A stretch of 15,523 bases of DNA from contig WRDG01000025.1 in the NCBI GenBank assembly GCA_009783525.1, positions 1-15,523 of the forward strand. The letters run 5' to 3'. Shown piece after piece: positions 8,749 through 15,523 of this stretch. Position 1 is the first letter of the stretch. Every line of letters starts with the position of its first letter. A program made the position numbers and the translations under genes. Origin of the DNA: Defluviitaleaceae bacterium. Lineage in GTDB: Bacteria; Bacillota; Clostridia; Lachnospirales; WQUN01. Below the pieces are notes generated by a model. It searched no databases. It saw only the letters and a program-made list of their open reading frames with translations, and had not been told where the DNA came from.

Positions 8749-9809
8749 GCGCGCTAACGGCCGCCGTAATCGGTCTGCGCATGGGCGGCGGACATGCGAA
8801 CATTTACAATAATTTATCGGAGTATAAGCTCGCGGGCCTGTGCGACATCGACGAAGCAGTCGCGCAAGAGGCGAGCGCAAAATACGGCGGCGTGCCGTAT
8901 TACGCGGACTATAAAAAAATGCTGGACGAAATAAAGCCCGACGTGGTTTGCGTCGCCACGCCGAACACACTCCACTGCGAGATGACGCTTGAAGCGGCGG
9001 CTCGAGATTCGACAAAGGGAATTTACTGCGAAAAACCGATCGCAGTTAATATGCGCGAAGCACGTGCCATGCGCGACGCCTGCGAAGCAAAAAACATTCC
9101 GCTTTGCATTGGGCATCAGCGCCGCATGTCCGCGCCGTACATCACCATGCGCGACGCGATCGTAAACGGCTTGATCGGCGAGGTTTATCTGATACGCGGC
9201 ATATGCGCCGGCGATTTTTTGTCAGACGGGACGCACACGGTGGACAGCCTCATGTATTTAAACGGCGACCATCCCGCCGAATGGGTTTTGGGCCAGATAT
9301 ACAGGGGGCCGTTCGCGAGCGAGGAAGAACAGAAGGAGAACCGCTACGCCTACAACGGCAAACGCTTCGGGCACAACACGGAGCGAGGCGCAATTTCAAA
9401 CATTATGTTTTCAAACGGCGTAAGGGCTGAAACCGTAACCGGCGACCAAATGCTGATGAAGGGCCGCTGGTACCAAGACATTGAAGTGTTCGGAAGCAAG
9501 GGGCGGCTGTGGCGCAACAACGACCAGTCCGAACCGCCGGTGATGATCAACACAACCGGCGAATGGGTAAACCTTCCGTTTTCGGTCGAGGACGAAAAAA
9601 ATTACGGGCTCAAAGCGGCGCACGGCCTGTTCGCAAAAACAGTCTGCAGCGGCGCAAAACATCCGATGGACATGGAAACGGCCATGAAAGGTTTCGACAT
9701 TGTGATGGGCGTTTACGAGTCCGCGAGGCTTAACGCGCGCGTCGGCTTTCCGCTCGCGCAGGAAGAATTTCCGCTCGACTTGATGCTTAAAGAGAGGGGC
9801 GAATTTTAA
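8745..9809 (+). CDS. Gfo/Idh/MocA family NAD(P)-dependent oxidoreductase
   Basis: A 354-residue dehydrogenase. The N-terminal Rossmann fold shows AVIGLRMGGGH (7-17) as the dinucleotide loop and ends with the family catalytic motif EKP (96-98) in GIYCEKPIAVN. The C-terminal substrate domain has GDFLSDGTHTVD (156-167) with Asp161 and His164, matching the usual D-x-G-x-H-x-x-D pattern near the active site. Such enzymes oxidise or reduce one hydroxyl or keto group of a sugar, inositol or sugar acid. It starts at a GTG overlapping the previous stop (GTGA) with GAGGG just upstream. In inositol and keto-sugar pathways members of this family often pair with TIM-barrel proteins like its two neighbours. 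Substrate unknown. Confidence 0.88.
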   Translation: MSALTAAVIGLRMGGGHANIYNNLSEYKLAGLCDIDEAVAQEASAKYGGVPYYADYKKMLDEIKPDVVCVATPNTLHCEMTLEAAARDSTKGIYCEKPIAVNMREARAMRDACEAKNIPLCIGHQRRMSAPYITMRDAIVNGLIGEVYLIRGICAGDFLSDGTHTVDSLMYLNGDHPAEWVLGQIYRGPFASEEEQKENRYAYNGKRFGHNTERGAISNIMFSNGVRAETVTGDQMLMKGRWYQDIEVFGSKGRLWRNNDQSEPPVMINTTGEWVNLPFSVEDEKNYGLKAAHGLFAKTVCSGAKHPMDMETAMKGFDIVMGVYESARLNARVGFPLAQEEFPLDLMLKERGEF

Positions 9810-10610
9810 ATGATAATCTGTTCAAGCGTGACGCGATCCAAAGATAAAATGGAAGACGCGATGGCCGCGATCGCCGCGGCCGGTTTTAAAGACATCGATC
9901 TCATAGCCATAAACAAATGGGCGCATTTCGATCCGGCGGATTTGGCGGCGGATTTTGCCGCAATAACCAAGCGGGCGGAAAACGCGCTCAAGGCGAACGG
10001 TTTGACCATGCGCGCCATGAACGTCGGCATGAACGGCCAAATGCACGACCGTAAAAAAGAAACGGTCGAAAGCAATTTAAAAGAGCTTGACGCCCTTTGC
10101 CGCTTCATGAAACATTTCGGCGCGAAAAACTGCGCGCTGCAGCCTTTGCAAAAAGATCCGGGCCGCGATGCGGCGGACGTCTTAAAAGACAGTGTGGATT
10201 CGCTGGAAGAGTATTACGAATGCACGTTGAAGCACGGCATTTCGCTCGGGCTCGAGCTGCATGTCCACAGCCCTTTCGAATCGGTGGAGGCGGCGCGGTA
10301 TGTTTACGAGCGCATTCCCGAGGCGACCGTTGTGTTTGACCCTACGCATTTTATTTCGATGGGCGGCAGCCTTAAAGACTGCGAGTATGTGATGGACAAG
10401 GCTGTGCACGTGCATATACGCGACGCGGCCGAGGATATGATCCAAACAAAAGTGGGCGAAGGCAGCGTCGATTTCGAATGGGTAGTGACCAAGCTGCTCG
10501 CGCGCGGATATAAAGGGCATTTTTCGATCGAGTACCTGTGCAACGAAGAATGGGACGCATTGGCGGAAGCCGTAAAGCTGCGCGGGATTTTAGAAAAATG
10601 GATTTCATAA
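9810..10610 (+). CDS. Second sugar phosphate isomerase/epimerase-like TIM-barrel protein
   Basis: A 266-residue PF01261-type TIM barrel, clearly different in sequence from the one at 7858-8748. Likely metal ligands are Glu149 in LGLELHVHS, Asp177 in VVFDPTH, a His in HVHIRD (His200 or His202) and Glu241 in FSIEYL. The ATG follows the previous TAA with no gap, and GAGAGGGG lies about 10 nt upstream, so it is tightly coupled to the oxidoreductase. No signal peptide. Family members isomerise, epimerise, dehydrate or cleave sugars and keto-sugars, and this one probably acts on the product or precursor of the oxidoreductase. The exact reaction cannot be read from the sequence. Confidence 0.82.
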   Translation: MIICSSVTRSKDKMEDAMAAIAAAGFKDIDLIAINKWAHFDPADLAADFAAITKRAENALKANGLTMRAMNVGMNGQMHDRKKETVESNLKELDALCRFMKHFGAKNCALQPLQKDPGRDAADVLKDSVDSLEEYYECTLKHGISLGLELHVHSPFESVEAARYVYERIPEATVVFDPTHFISMGGSLKDCEYVMDKAVHVHIRDAAEDMIQTKVGEGSVDFEWVVTKLLARGYKGHFSIEYLCNEEWDALAEAVKLRGILEKWIS

Positions 10611-10654
10611 AAAATTAACGCTGCCGCAAAAAAAATTAATACGGACGGCGACAA

Positions 10655-12751
10655 ATGGATAATTTAATAGAAGAAATAAAAAACACCCCGGCCGGGGGCG
10701 TCAATCTGCGTGACTACCTTATGTACAAGGGATATAGGGAGCACTTTGACGCCCCCGTTTCAATTGCGCGGGCATGGGCGGCGCACAGTTTGTTTGCACA
10801 GCACAAAAAAATTATTTATCAAAACGACGTGATCGCCGGGTCGTCGCGCGGGCTTTATGTATTTGAAGATGAAGCCCCGTGCGAGGCGGAGCGCGGACAC
10901 GCGGAGCGCATAGCCCTTTCGTACGGCTCGCGCGGTTTTTACACGAACTCGGATCATTTCGCCCCGGACTACGAGACGATTTTGGATCTCGGCGTAAACG
11001 GCATGATAAAAAAAATTGACGCCTCAATAAACAAGCACGCGGACAACAAAGAAAAAGTTACAACGCTGCAAGCGATGAAGACCGCGCTCGGCGGCTTTTG
11101 CGAAATGGCGGAAGGCTATGCGGAGGCGGCGCTCGCGTTCGGCAAAAACGAAATGTCAAAGGCCTGCGCGCATGTGGCCCGCAAAAAACCGGAAACATTC
11201 CGGCAAGCGCTGCAGCTGGTGTGGCTCGTGCATTCCGCATTCGTATTGGAAGGCCGTTACGCGATGGCGCTCGGCAGGCCCGACCAATACCTGTTGCCGT
11301 TTTACGAGCGGGACACGGCAGCCGGGATGCTTACGCAAGACGAAGCCGTCGTTTATTTATGCGGAGCGCTTTCTAAAATTATAGAAACGGGCGACGTCGT
11401 TAACATATCTTTGGGCGGAATAAAACGCGACGGTTCAAACGCCGAAAACAAATTAAGCCTTCTGCTGCTCGAGGCGGTGAGGCGTATGAACATACCGGGA
11501 CCGAACCTTTCTGCGCGGTTGCACAGCGGAACCGGCGAAATTTTTTTGGACGAATGTTTAAAATTGATCGGCACGGGCATAGGCTACCCCGCATTGATGA
11601 ACGACGAGGTCAACGTGGCGGCTTTGCAAAAATTCGGCTATTCGGCAGAAGACTGCCGCGACTATTCGATGGTGGGCTGCATAGAAAATTTTATCACCGG
11701 CAGGCAGCCGCCGTGGTCCGACGCGCGGTTTAACGCGCCCAAATATATTTTGCTCGCGCTAAACGGAGGCAGGTGCCCGCTCAATGATTTTTGTGCCGGC
11801 GTAAAAACGCCGGAGGCCGAAAATATTTTATCGATGGAGCAGTTTACGGAAACGTTGAAGCGTCAGATCGAACACGGCGCGGCGGAGTACGCCGCCATGT
11901 TTAACAACGAGAACGCGAAGCACAACGCCGTGCAGTACGAATCGCCGTTTTTATCGTGCTTCTGCCGTGACTGCATCGAGCGCGGACTTGATATAAACAA
12001 CGGCGGCGCGGTATACCCTTCCGTGCACGGCGCGGCGTGCATGGGCATAGCGACGTTTGCGGACTCGCTCGCGGCAATCGACCGCGTCGTCTTCGCCGAT
12101 AAAAAAATTTCTCTGCCGGAGCTGCGCGACATTTTGCTAAAAAATTTCGGCGGATACGAGCGCGAGCGCGGCCTGCTGCTTGCCGCGCCCAAGTACGGCA
12201 ACGACGAGCCGCTGCCAGATAAATACGCCGTATGGTACGCGGACCTTATGCACGAAGTTTTTTCAAAATTTAAAACGCGCGACGGCGGATATTTTTATAC
12301 GCTTATCGCCGCGAACATCCAAAATATAAGCGCGGGCCGAGAAATAGGCGCGACTCCAGACGGCCGGATGTCACGCGAGCCGCTTTCGGACGCGGGCTCC
12401 GCCATGCGGGGCATGGATCGCGCGGGCGCGTCCGCGTTGTTTAATTCCGTTTCAAAACCGGACTATACCAAGGTCGCGGGCGGCAGCGTCGTAAACGTAA
12501 TGATCCCCGGCGACATGTTTGCGGAAAGCGGCCGGCGCGGCAAACTCGCCGCGATGATCCGCACGTACATGCAAATGGGCGGCCAGGAGCTGCAAATTAA
12601 TTCTGTATCAAAAGAAGTCCTGCGCGACGCTCAAAAAAACCCCGGCGATTATGCGGGGCTCGTTGTCCGCGTTTCGGGCTTTTCGGCATTTTATGTTTAT
12701 TTGGACGAAGCGGTGCAAAACGATATTTTAGAACGGACGGTACAGACGTAA
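10655..12751 (+). CDS. Glycyl radical enzyme, lyase/dehydratase type, substrate unknown
   Basis: A 698-residue member of the pyruvate formate-lyase-like glycyl radical family. Family segments in order: NDVIAG (57-62), GRPDQYLLPFY (207-217), the active-site loop DYSMVGCIEN with Cys342 and Glu344, SPFLSCFCRDCIERG (430-444), ATPDGRMSREPLSDAG (566-581), and the C-terminal radical loop LVVRVSGFSAFY with Gly675 as the predicted radical site, followed by the usual QNDILERT. A single Cys with Glu two residues later is the pattern of glycerol/diol dehydratase, choline TMA-lyase and hydroxyproline dehydratase; pyruvate formate-lyase has Cys-Cys. It is shorter than those (about 760-850), mainly at the N-terminus. 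The enzyme is cytosolic, oxygen sensitive, and needs a radical-SAM activase, which is absent from the window. It is the last gene of the operon, 44 nt after the TIM-barrel gene, with a weak GGACGG ribosome binding site. Confidence 0.93.
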   Translation: MDNLIEEIKNTPAGGVNLRDYLMYKGYREHFDAPVSIARAWAAHSLFAQHKKIIYQNDVIAGSSRGLYVFEDEAPCEAERGHAERIALSYGSRGFYTNSDHFAPDYETILDLGVNGMIKKIDASINKHADNKEKVTTLQAMKTALGGFCEMAEGYAEAALAFGKNEMSKACAHVARKKPETFRQALQLVWLVHSAFVLEGRYAMALGRPDQYLLPFYERDTAAGMLTQDEAVVYLCGALSKIIETGDVVNISLGGIKRDGSNAENKLSLLLLEAVRRMNIPGPNLSARLHSGTGEIFLDECLKLIGTGIGYPALMNDEVNVAALQKFGYSAEDCRDYSMVGCIENFITGRQPPWSDARFNAPKYILLALNGGRCPLNDFCAGVKTPEAENILSMEQFTETLKRQIEHGAAEYAAMFNNENAKHNAVQYESPFLSCFCRDCIERGLDINNGGAVYPSVHGAACMGIATFADSLAAIDRVVFADKKISLPELRDILLKNFGGYERERGLLLAAPKYGNDEPLPDKYAVWYADLMHEVFSKFKTRDGGYFYTLIAANIQNISAGREIGATPDGRMSREPLSDAGSAMRGMDRAGASALFNSVSKPDYTKVAGGSVVNVMIPGDMFAESGRRGKLAAMIRTYMQMGGQELQINSVSKEVLRDAQKNPGDYAGLVVRVSGFSAFYVYLDEAVQNDILERTVQT

Positions 12752-12799
12752 AAAAATAAATTACTCACGTAAAAAAAATAATTAATGAATTAATTGGTC

Positions 12800-12829
12800 G
12801 GCGGCGAAAAATTGCCGCCATTTTTTTTT
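12800..12829 (+). terminator. Intrinsic terminator after the GRE gene
   Basis: GGCGGC (12800-12805), an 8-nt loop, GCCGCC (12814-12819), then A and nine T. GGTC before and GACC after could extend it. It closes the four-gene operon about 50 nt after the GRE stop codon. Confidence 0.88.
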
Positions 12830-12880
12830 GACCGTTTGTTATAAATGCAACTTTTTTTTCGGCAAATCGTCGGTTCATTC

Positions 12881-12909
12881 TTGTAATATATTTGTAACAA
12901 TGTTAAAAT
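12881..12909 (+). promoter_or_regulatory. Sigma-70-type promoter for the secreted glycoside hydrolase
   Basis: TTGTAA (12881-12886), 17-nt spacer, TAAAAT (12904-12909). The start would be near 12916, giving a leader of about 120 nt. A TAACA-A-TGTTA inverted repeat (12895-12905) overlaps the -10 and may be an operator. Confidence 0.5.
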
Positions 12910-12916
12910 GCACTAA

Positions 12917-12965
12917 ATGTTTTTTTAAGCGGATTAATTTTTATACACATTGCTTAAAAAAACAT
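12917..12965 (+). repeat. Perfect 14-bp inverted repeat at the predicted 5' end of the hydrolase mRNA
   Basis: ATGTTTTTTTAAGC (12917-12930) pairs perfectly with GCTTAAAAAAACAT (12952-12965) around a 21-nt loop. It begins right at the predicted transcription start, so the mRNA would carry it at its very 5' end. It may protect the message or regulate it. It is not followed by a T run, so it is not a normal terminator. The remaining leader to 13037 holds a smaller AAACGG/CCGTTT inverted repeat and the GGAGG ribosome binding site; I recognise no riboswitch. Confidence 0.6.
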
Positions 12966-13037
12966 GCGGACGCCCAAACGGAAAAGAGGCCGTTGACCGT
13001 TTAACGCAAAAGCGGAAAAATTTTTTGGAGGAAAAAG

Positions 13038-15523
13038 ATGAGAAAATTAAAAAGGCTGACATCATTGGTCATCGCATTTACGATGCTGCTCAGCCTCGCG
13101 GTGCCCATCGCGGCAAACGCTTCAGACCGCGTAAACCTGATACCCAACGGAAATTTCGCAAGCGGTTTGGGTTCTACGCAAAACTGGGATCCTAAACCGT
13201 ACCTGGATGCGGACGGACAGCCGGTTGACAATCCGGTTGACGGCGGCAGCGTCAATCCGATTTATAACGCGAGCCTGCTGCCGTACGCCGACACAAGCGG
13301 CGGCCCTTCGGGCGGCAATGCCTGGATCTTCCCGAGCTACAACGCGATGCAAACGTCCGTTTTGGTCAGGGACGTTAATTTGCAAGCGGGAAAGAGCTAC
13401 GAATTTTCCGTAACGTATGCGGCATACGCGCCGACCAACGTCGTAATCGAAGTCATTTACGACTGGGCCACATGGCCGAACGCTTTTTCAATGAGTTTAC
13501 CGAGCGGAAGCGGCTGGCAGGTATACACGCAAGAATTTGTTGCGGACAGAAACACCGGAAATATTCAAATCGTCGTGCGCAACATCGATTCCGGCATGCT
13601 TCAAATCGACGAAATCGCAATTTACGAAGCGCTTGAAAAACCCTGCGAAAATTGCGGCAATATCCCGTGCGACTGCCCGGAAGTTCCCGGCGAATGGGTA
13701 TGGGAAACGATAAGCCTGCGCAACGTCAACGATACCTTCATCGAAACCGGCGGCTATCAAATGCAAAATCCGGCTTTCGGGCTGGGCGCGGTAAACGTGG
13801 GCGATCAATTTAAGCTGGCGATCACGTACCGTTCCGCGTTGACCGGATGGGGCGCGAGCATAGATTTATGCGGCACCTGGGGTCAGGACAGCATAAAGGT
13901 GTTCGAACGCAACCTGACCGCCAACAGCGGCGGCAGCTTCAGGACGGATCAATGGGAGTTTACCGCGGCGAACGGGGTAAACGATTCCATGATTCTTTTA
14001 CACATCAACAACGGAACAATCGAAGTCGGTGAGATCAAGCTCGAAAAGCTTGTGTTCAAACCAATCGACATCGATGTGCCGGTAGACCCCGGCTTCGATA
14101 TCGGACACATCTTCGGCAATATTTTTAACCAAAGCGACGCCACCGCCGCAAACGCCAACTGGGCGGGCGACGGCTTGTCGATCGTAGACGAAGGCAGGGG
14201 CTCGGGCTCTCCGGCTCTGCGCTTAGACAGATTCGTGGGTTTCGTCGCGGTTCCGTTAGAAGCAAATACGGAATATAAAGTTAGTGTCTACGCGAAAAAC
14301 ACGCTGCCCGGAGCCGAAGAAGGCCCCATGAGGCCGCGTGCGGGCGACGACCACGAAACCAACAAGAACAAATTGTCGTTCCAGTATAATTCGGCTAGCG
14401 ACGACGCCGAAGGATACATCGGCGACAGATACAATATGTACATCACCAACTCCGAATGGGGCTGGACCGAAATGACCTTCACCACGCCTCACGACATGCA
14501 GCCCAACTGGTCGGGCAGCACAATAATCGTGCTGGCAATGAGGGCGTCGGCATGCCTCATAGATCAATTTATAGTAGAAAAAGTTTCAACGGGCACAAAC
14601 ATTTTCTTCGGGGGCAACAATTATGTTTCCGGTTTCCGTTTTCCCGCCGGCAACGTTTGGGAAGGCTCCTATTCGGAAGCCAACGAAGGGCCGTTTATAA
14701 CTACTCCGGCAGTCCGCGTGATAAACGGCAGCGGATTTACGCCGATACCCATCGAAGCATACAGAAGCTACGAGGCGTGGGTGTTAGCAAAAGGCGTAGG
14801 TAAAGTTTCGTTTGCAAACATCGCAGAAATCAATGTCAACACACAGGACTGGAGATGGTACAAGACAACGTTTACCGCTCCGGCCGGCTTGACGGATGCC
14901 GAGGTTGTGCTTTCGAGCAGCTCGACGCTTTGGGTTGAGGGTATTGTCGCGATCGACCTTAACCCGCCTGCCAGACCCGTCAATATAAATTTGGATCTTG
15001 ATACGACTTATCAAACCATCGAAGGCTTCGGTTTCTTCGGTTCCATGAACGTTTGGTGGAGCGGAAACAACCCGAACACATATTACAACCAGGCTTGGAT
15101 CGACCAGATACTTTTCGATTTGGGCATCACCATGTGGCGCAACGAGGTGTACCCGTTCCTCAATCCCGCATGCGGCGTCAACAATCACAGCGCGCTTAAT
15201 CCAAACTGCAACGGCAGCTTGAATTGCTGCCGCAGCGATTTCGACCGCGGGCTGACCAACCAGCGTCCGGCCGGCGACAACTACAGCGGCAGCATCGGCA
15301 ACCGCGGCCAGGACAGCAGCTGGGGCGTCCAAAAACATATGGTGGAAGCATTGTGGAACACCGCAGTGGCAAACGATATTGATTTAAAAATTATCCTCTC
15401 CGCATGGACTCCTCCCGCGCAATGGAAAACCAACCAGTCGTCCAAGGGCGGCGGCGTGATCATGCCGGAATATTACGAGTCATACGGCCATTGGTGGGTT
15501 GAAGTGCTTGATATGTACAAAGC
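13038..15523 (+). CDS. Secreted multidomain glycoside hydrolase, GH30-like, C-terminus outside window
   Basis: An open frame of 828 codons to the window edge. GGAGG lies 8 nt before the ATG. A signal peptide is clear: MRKLKR, a hydrophobic core, and ANA cleavage after residue 28. Then come four beta-rich modules resembling carbohydrate-binding jelly rolls: about 29-198, 216-345, 349-513 and 516-640. The first two are joined by a Cys-rich linker CENCGNIPCDC (203-213). The catalytic domain begins near 650 with TYQTIEGFGFFGSM (657-670) and contains SAWTPPAQWKTN (788-799), both typical of GH30 and related clan-A enzymes. The catalytic acid/base and nucleophile Glu residues would lie further downstream. 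It probably cuts a hemicellulose or other plant or microbial glycan outside the cell. GH30 is the best guess; other clan-A families are possible. Own promoter and leader. Confidence 0.8.
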   Translation, partial: MRKLKRLTSLVIAFTMLLSLAVPIAANASDRVNLIPNGNFASGLGSTQNWDPKPYLDADGQPVDNPVDGGSVNPIYNASLLPYADTSGGPSGGNAWIFPSYNAMQTSVLVRDVNLQAGKSYEFSVTYAAYAPTNVVIEVIYDWATWPNAFSMSLPSGSGWQVYTQEFVADRNTGNIQIVVRNIDSGMLQIDEIAIYEALEKPCENCGNIPCDCPEVPGEWVWETISLRNVNDTFIETGGYQMQNPAFGLGAVNVGDQFKLAITYRSALTGWGASIDLCGTWGQDSIKVFERNLTANSGGSFRTDQWEFTAANGVNDSMILLHINNGTIEVGEIKLEKLVFKPIDIDVPVDPGFDIGHIFGNIFNQSDATAANANWAGDGLSIVDEGRGSGSPALRLDRFVGFVAVPLEANTEYKVSVYAKNTLPGAEEGPMRPRAGDDHETNKNKLSFQYNSASDDAEGYIGDRYNMYITNSEWGWTEMTFTTPHDMQPNWSGSTIIVLAMRASACLIDQFIVEKVSTGTNIFFGGNNYVSGFRFPAGNVWEGSYSEANEGPFITTPAVRVINGSGFTPIPIEAYRSYEAWVLAKGVGKVSFANIAEINVNTQDWRWYKTTFTAPAGLTDAEVVLSSSSTLWVEGIVAIDLNPPARPVNINLDLDTTYQTIEGFGFFGSMNVWWSGNNPNTYYNQAWIDQILFDLGITMWRNEVYPFLNPACGVNNHSALNPNCNGSLNCCRSDFDRGLTNQRPAGDNYSGSIGNRGQDSSWGVQKHMVEALWNTAVANDIDLKIILSAWTPPAQWKTNQSSKGGGVIMPEYYESYGHWWVEVLDMYK

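Noticed and set aside
12830..13037. Riboswitch in the hydrolase leader
   Set aside because: Only simple inverted repeats are visible; I see no conserved aptamer core.
12950..13195. Frame of 81 codons overlapping the start of the secreted hydrolase
   Set aside because: It overlaps the hydrolase signal peptide in another frame and translates to a Lys/Arg-rich, featureless sequence; the hydrolase frame has GGAGG and a signal peptide.

Overview
The window looks like a chromosomal stretch of an anaerobic, polysaccharide-using Firmicute, probably a Clostridia relative. The evidence is strong GGAGG-type ribosome binding sites, a short Lys-rich signal peptide, a glycyl radical enzyme (oxygen sensitive), and GC-rich coding sequence separated by very A/T-rich gaps full of A/T homopolymers. 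This assignment is an inference from style. There is no rRNA, tRNA, CRISPR array or transposase.

Left half, all on the minus strand. At the edge is the N-terminal part of an L-fucose isomerase-related protein (1-472), then araD (730-1422) and araB (1416-3083), which overlap by 7 nt. Next comes a second, complete FucI/AraA-type ketol isomerase (3207-4724), separated from araB by a clean intrinsic terminator. Isomerase, ribulokinase and L-ribulose-5-P 4-epimerase together make a full route from L-arabinose to D-xylulose 5-phosphate, with a FucI-fold protein in the AraA position. Upstream, also on minus, is an 884-residue P2A-type Ca2+ P-type ATPase (4892-7546).

Right half, all on the plus strand. 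A 311-nt divergent intergenic region carries nested inverted repeats and a repeated TCGTTGCAAA element. It is followed by a tight four-gene operon: TIM-barrel sugar isomerase/epimerase-like protein, Gfo/Idh/MocA oxidoreductase, a second TIM-barrel protein, and a glycyl radical enzyme (GRE) of the C-O/C-N/C-C lyase type (Cys-x-Glu motif plus a C-terminal RVSGF radical loop). No radical-SAM activase is in the window. A terminator closes the operon. After it, a promoter with a 5' stem-loop drives a large secreted multidomain glycoside hydrolase, which enters a GH30-like catalytic domain before the window ends.

Taken together this looks like a carbohydrate-use locus: an extracellular hydrolase releases sugars, arabinose enters the pentose pathway, and the GRE operon probably handles an unusual sugar, polyol or sugar acid by oxidation, isomerisation and radical elimination. 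The GRE operon is the best candidate for an undescribed pathway; its substrate cannot be read from the sequence.
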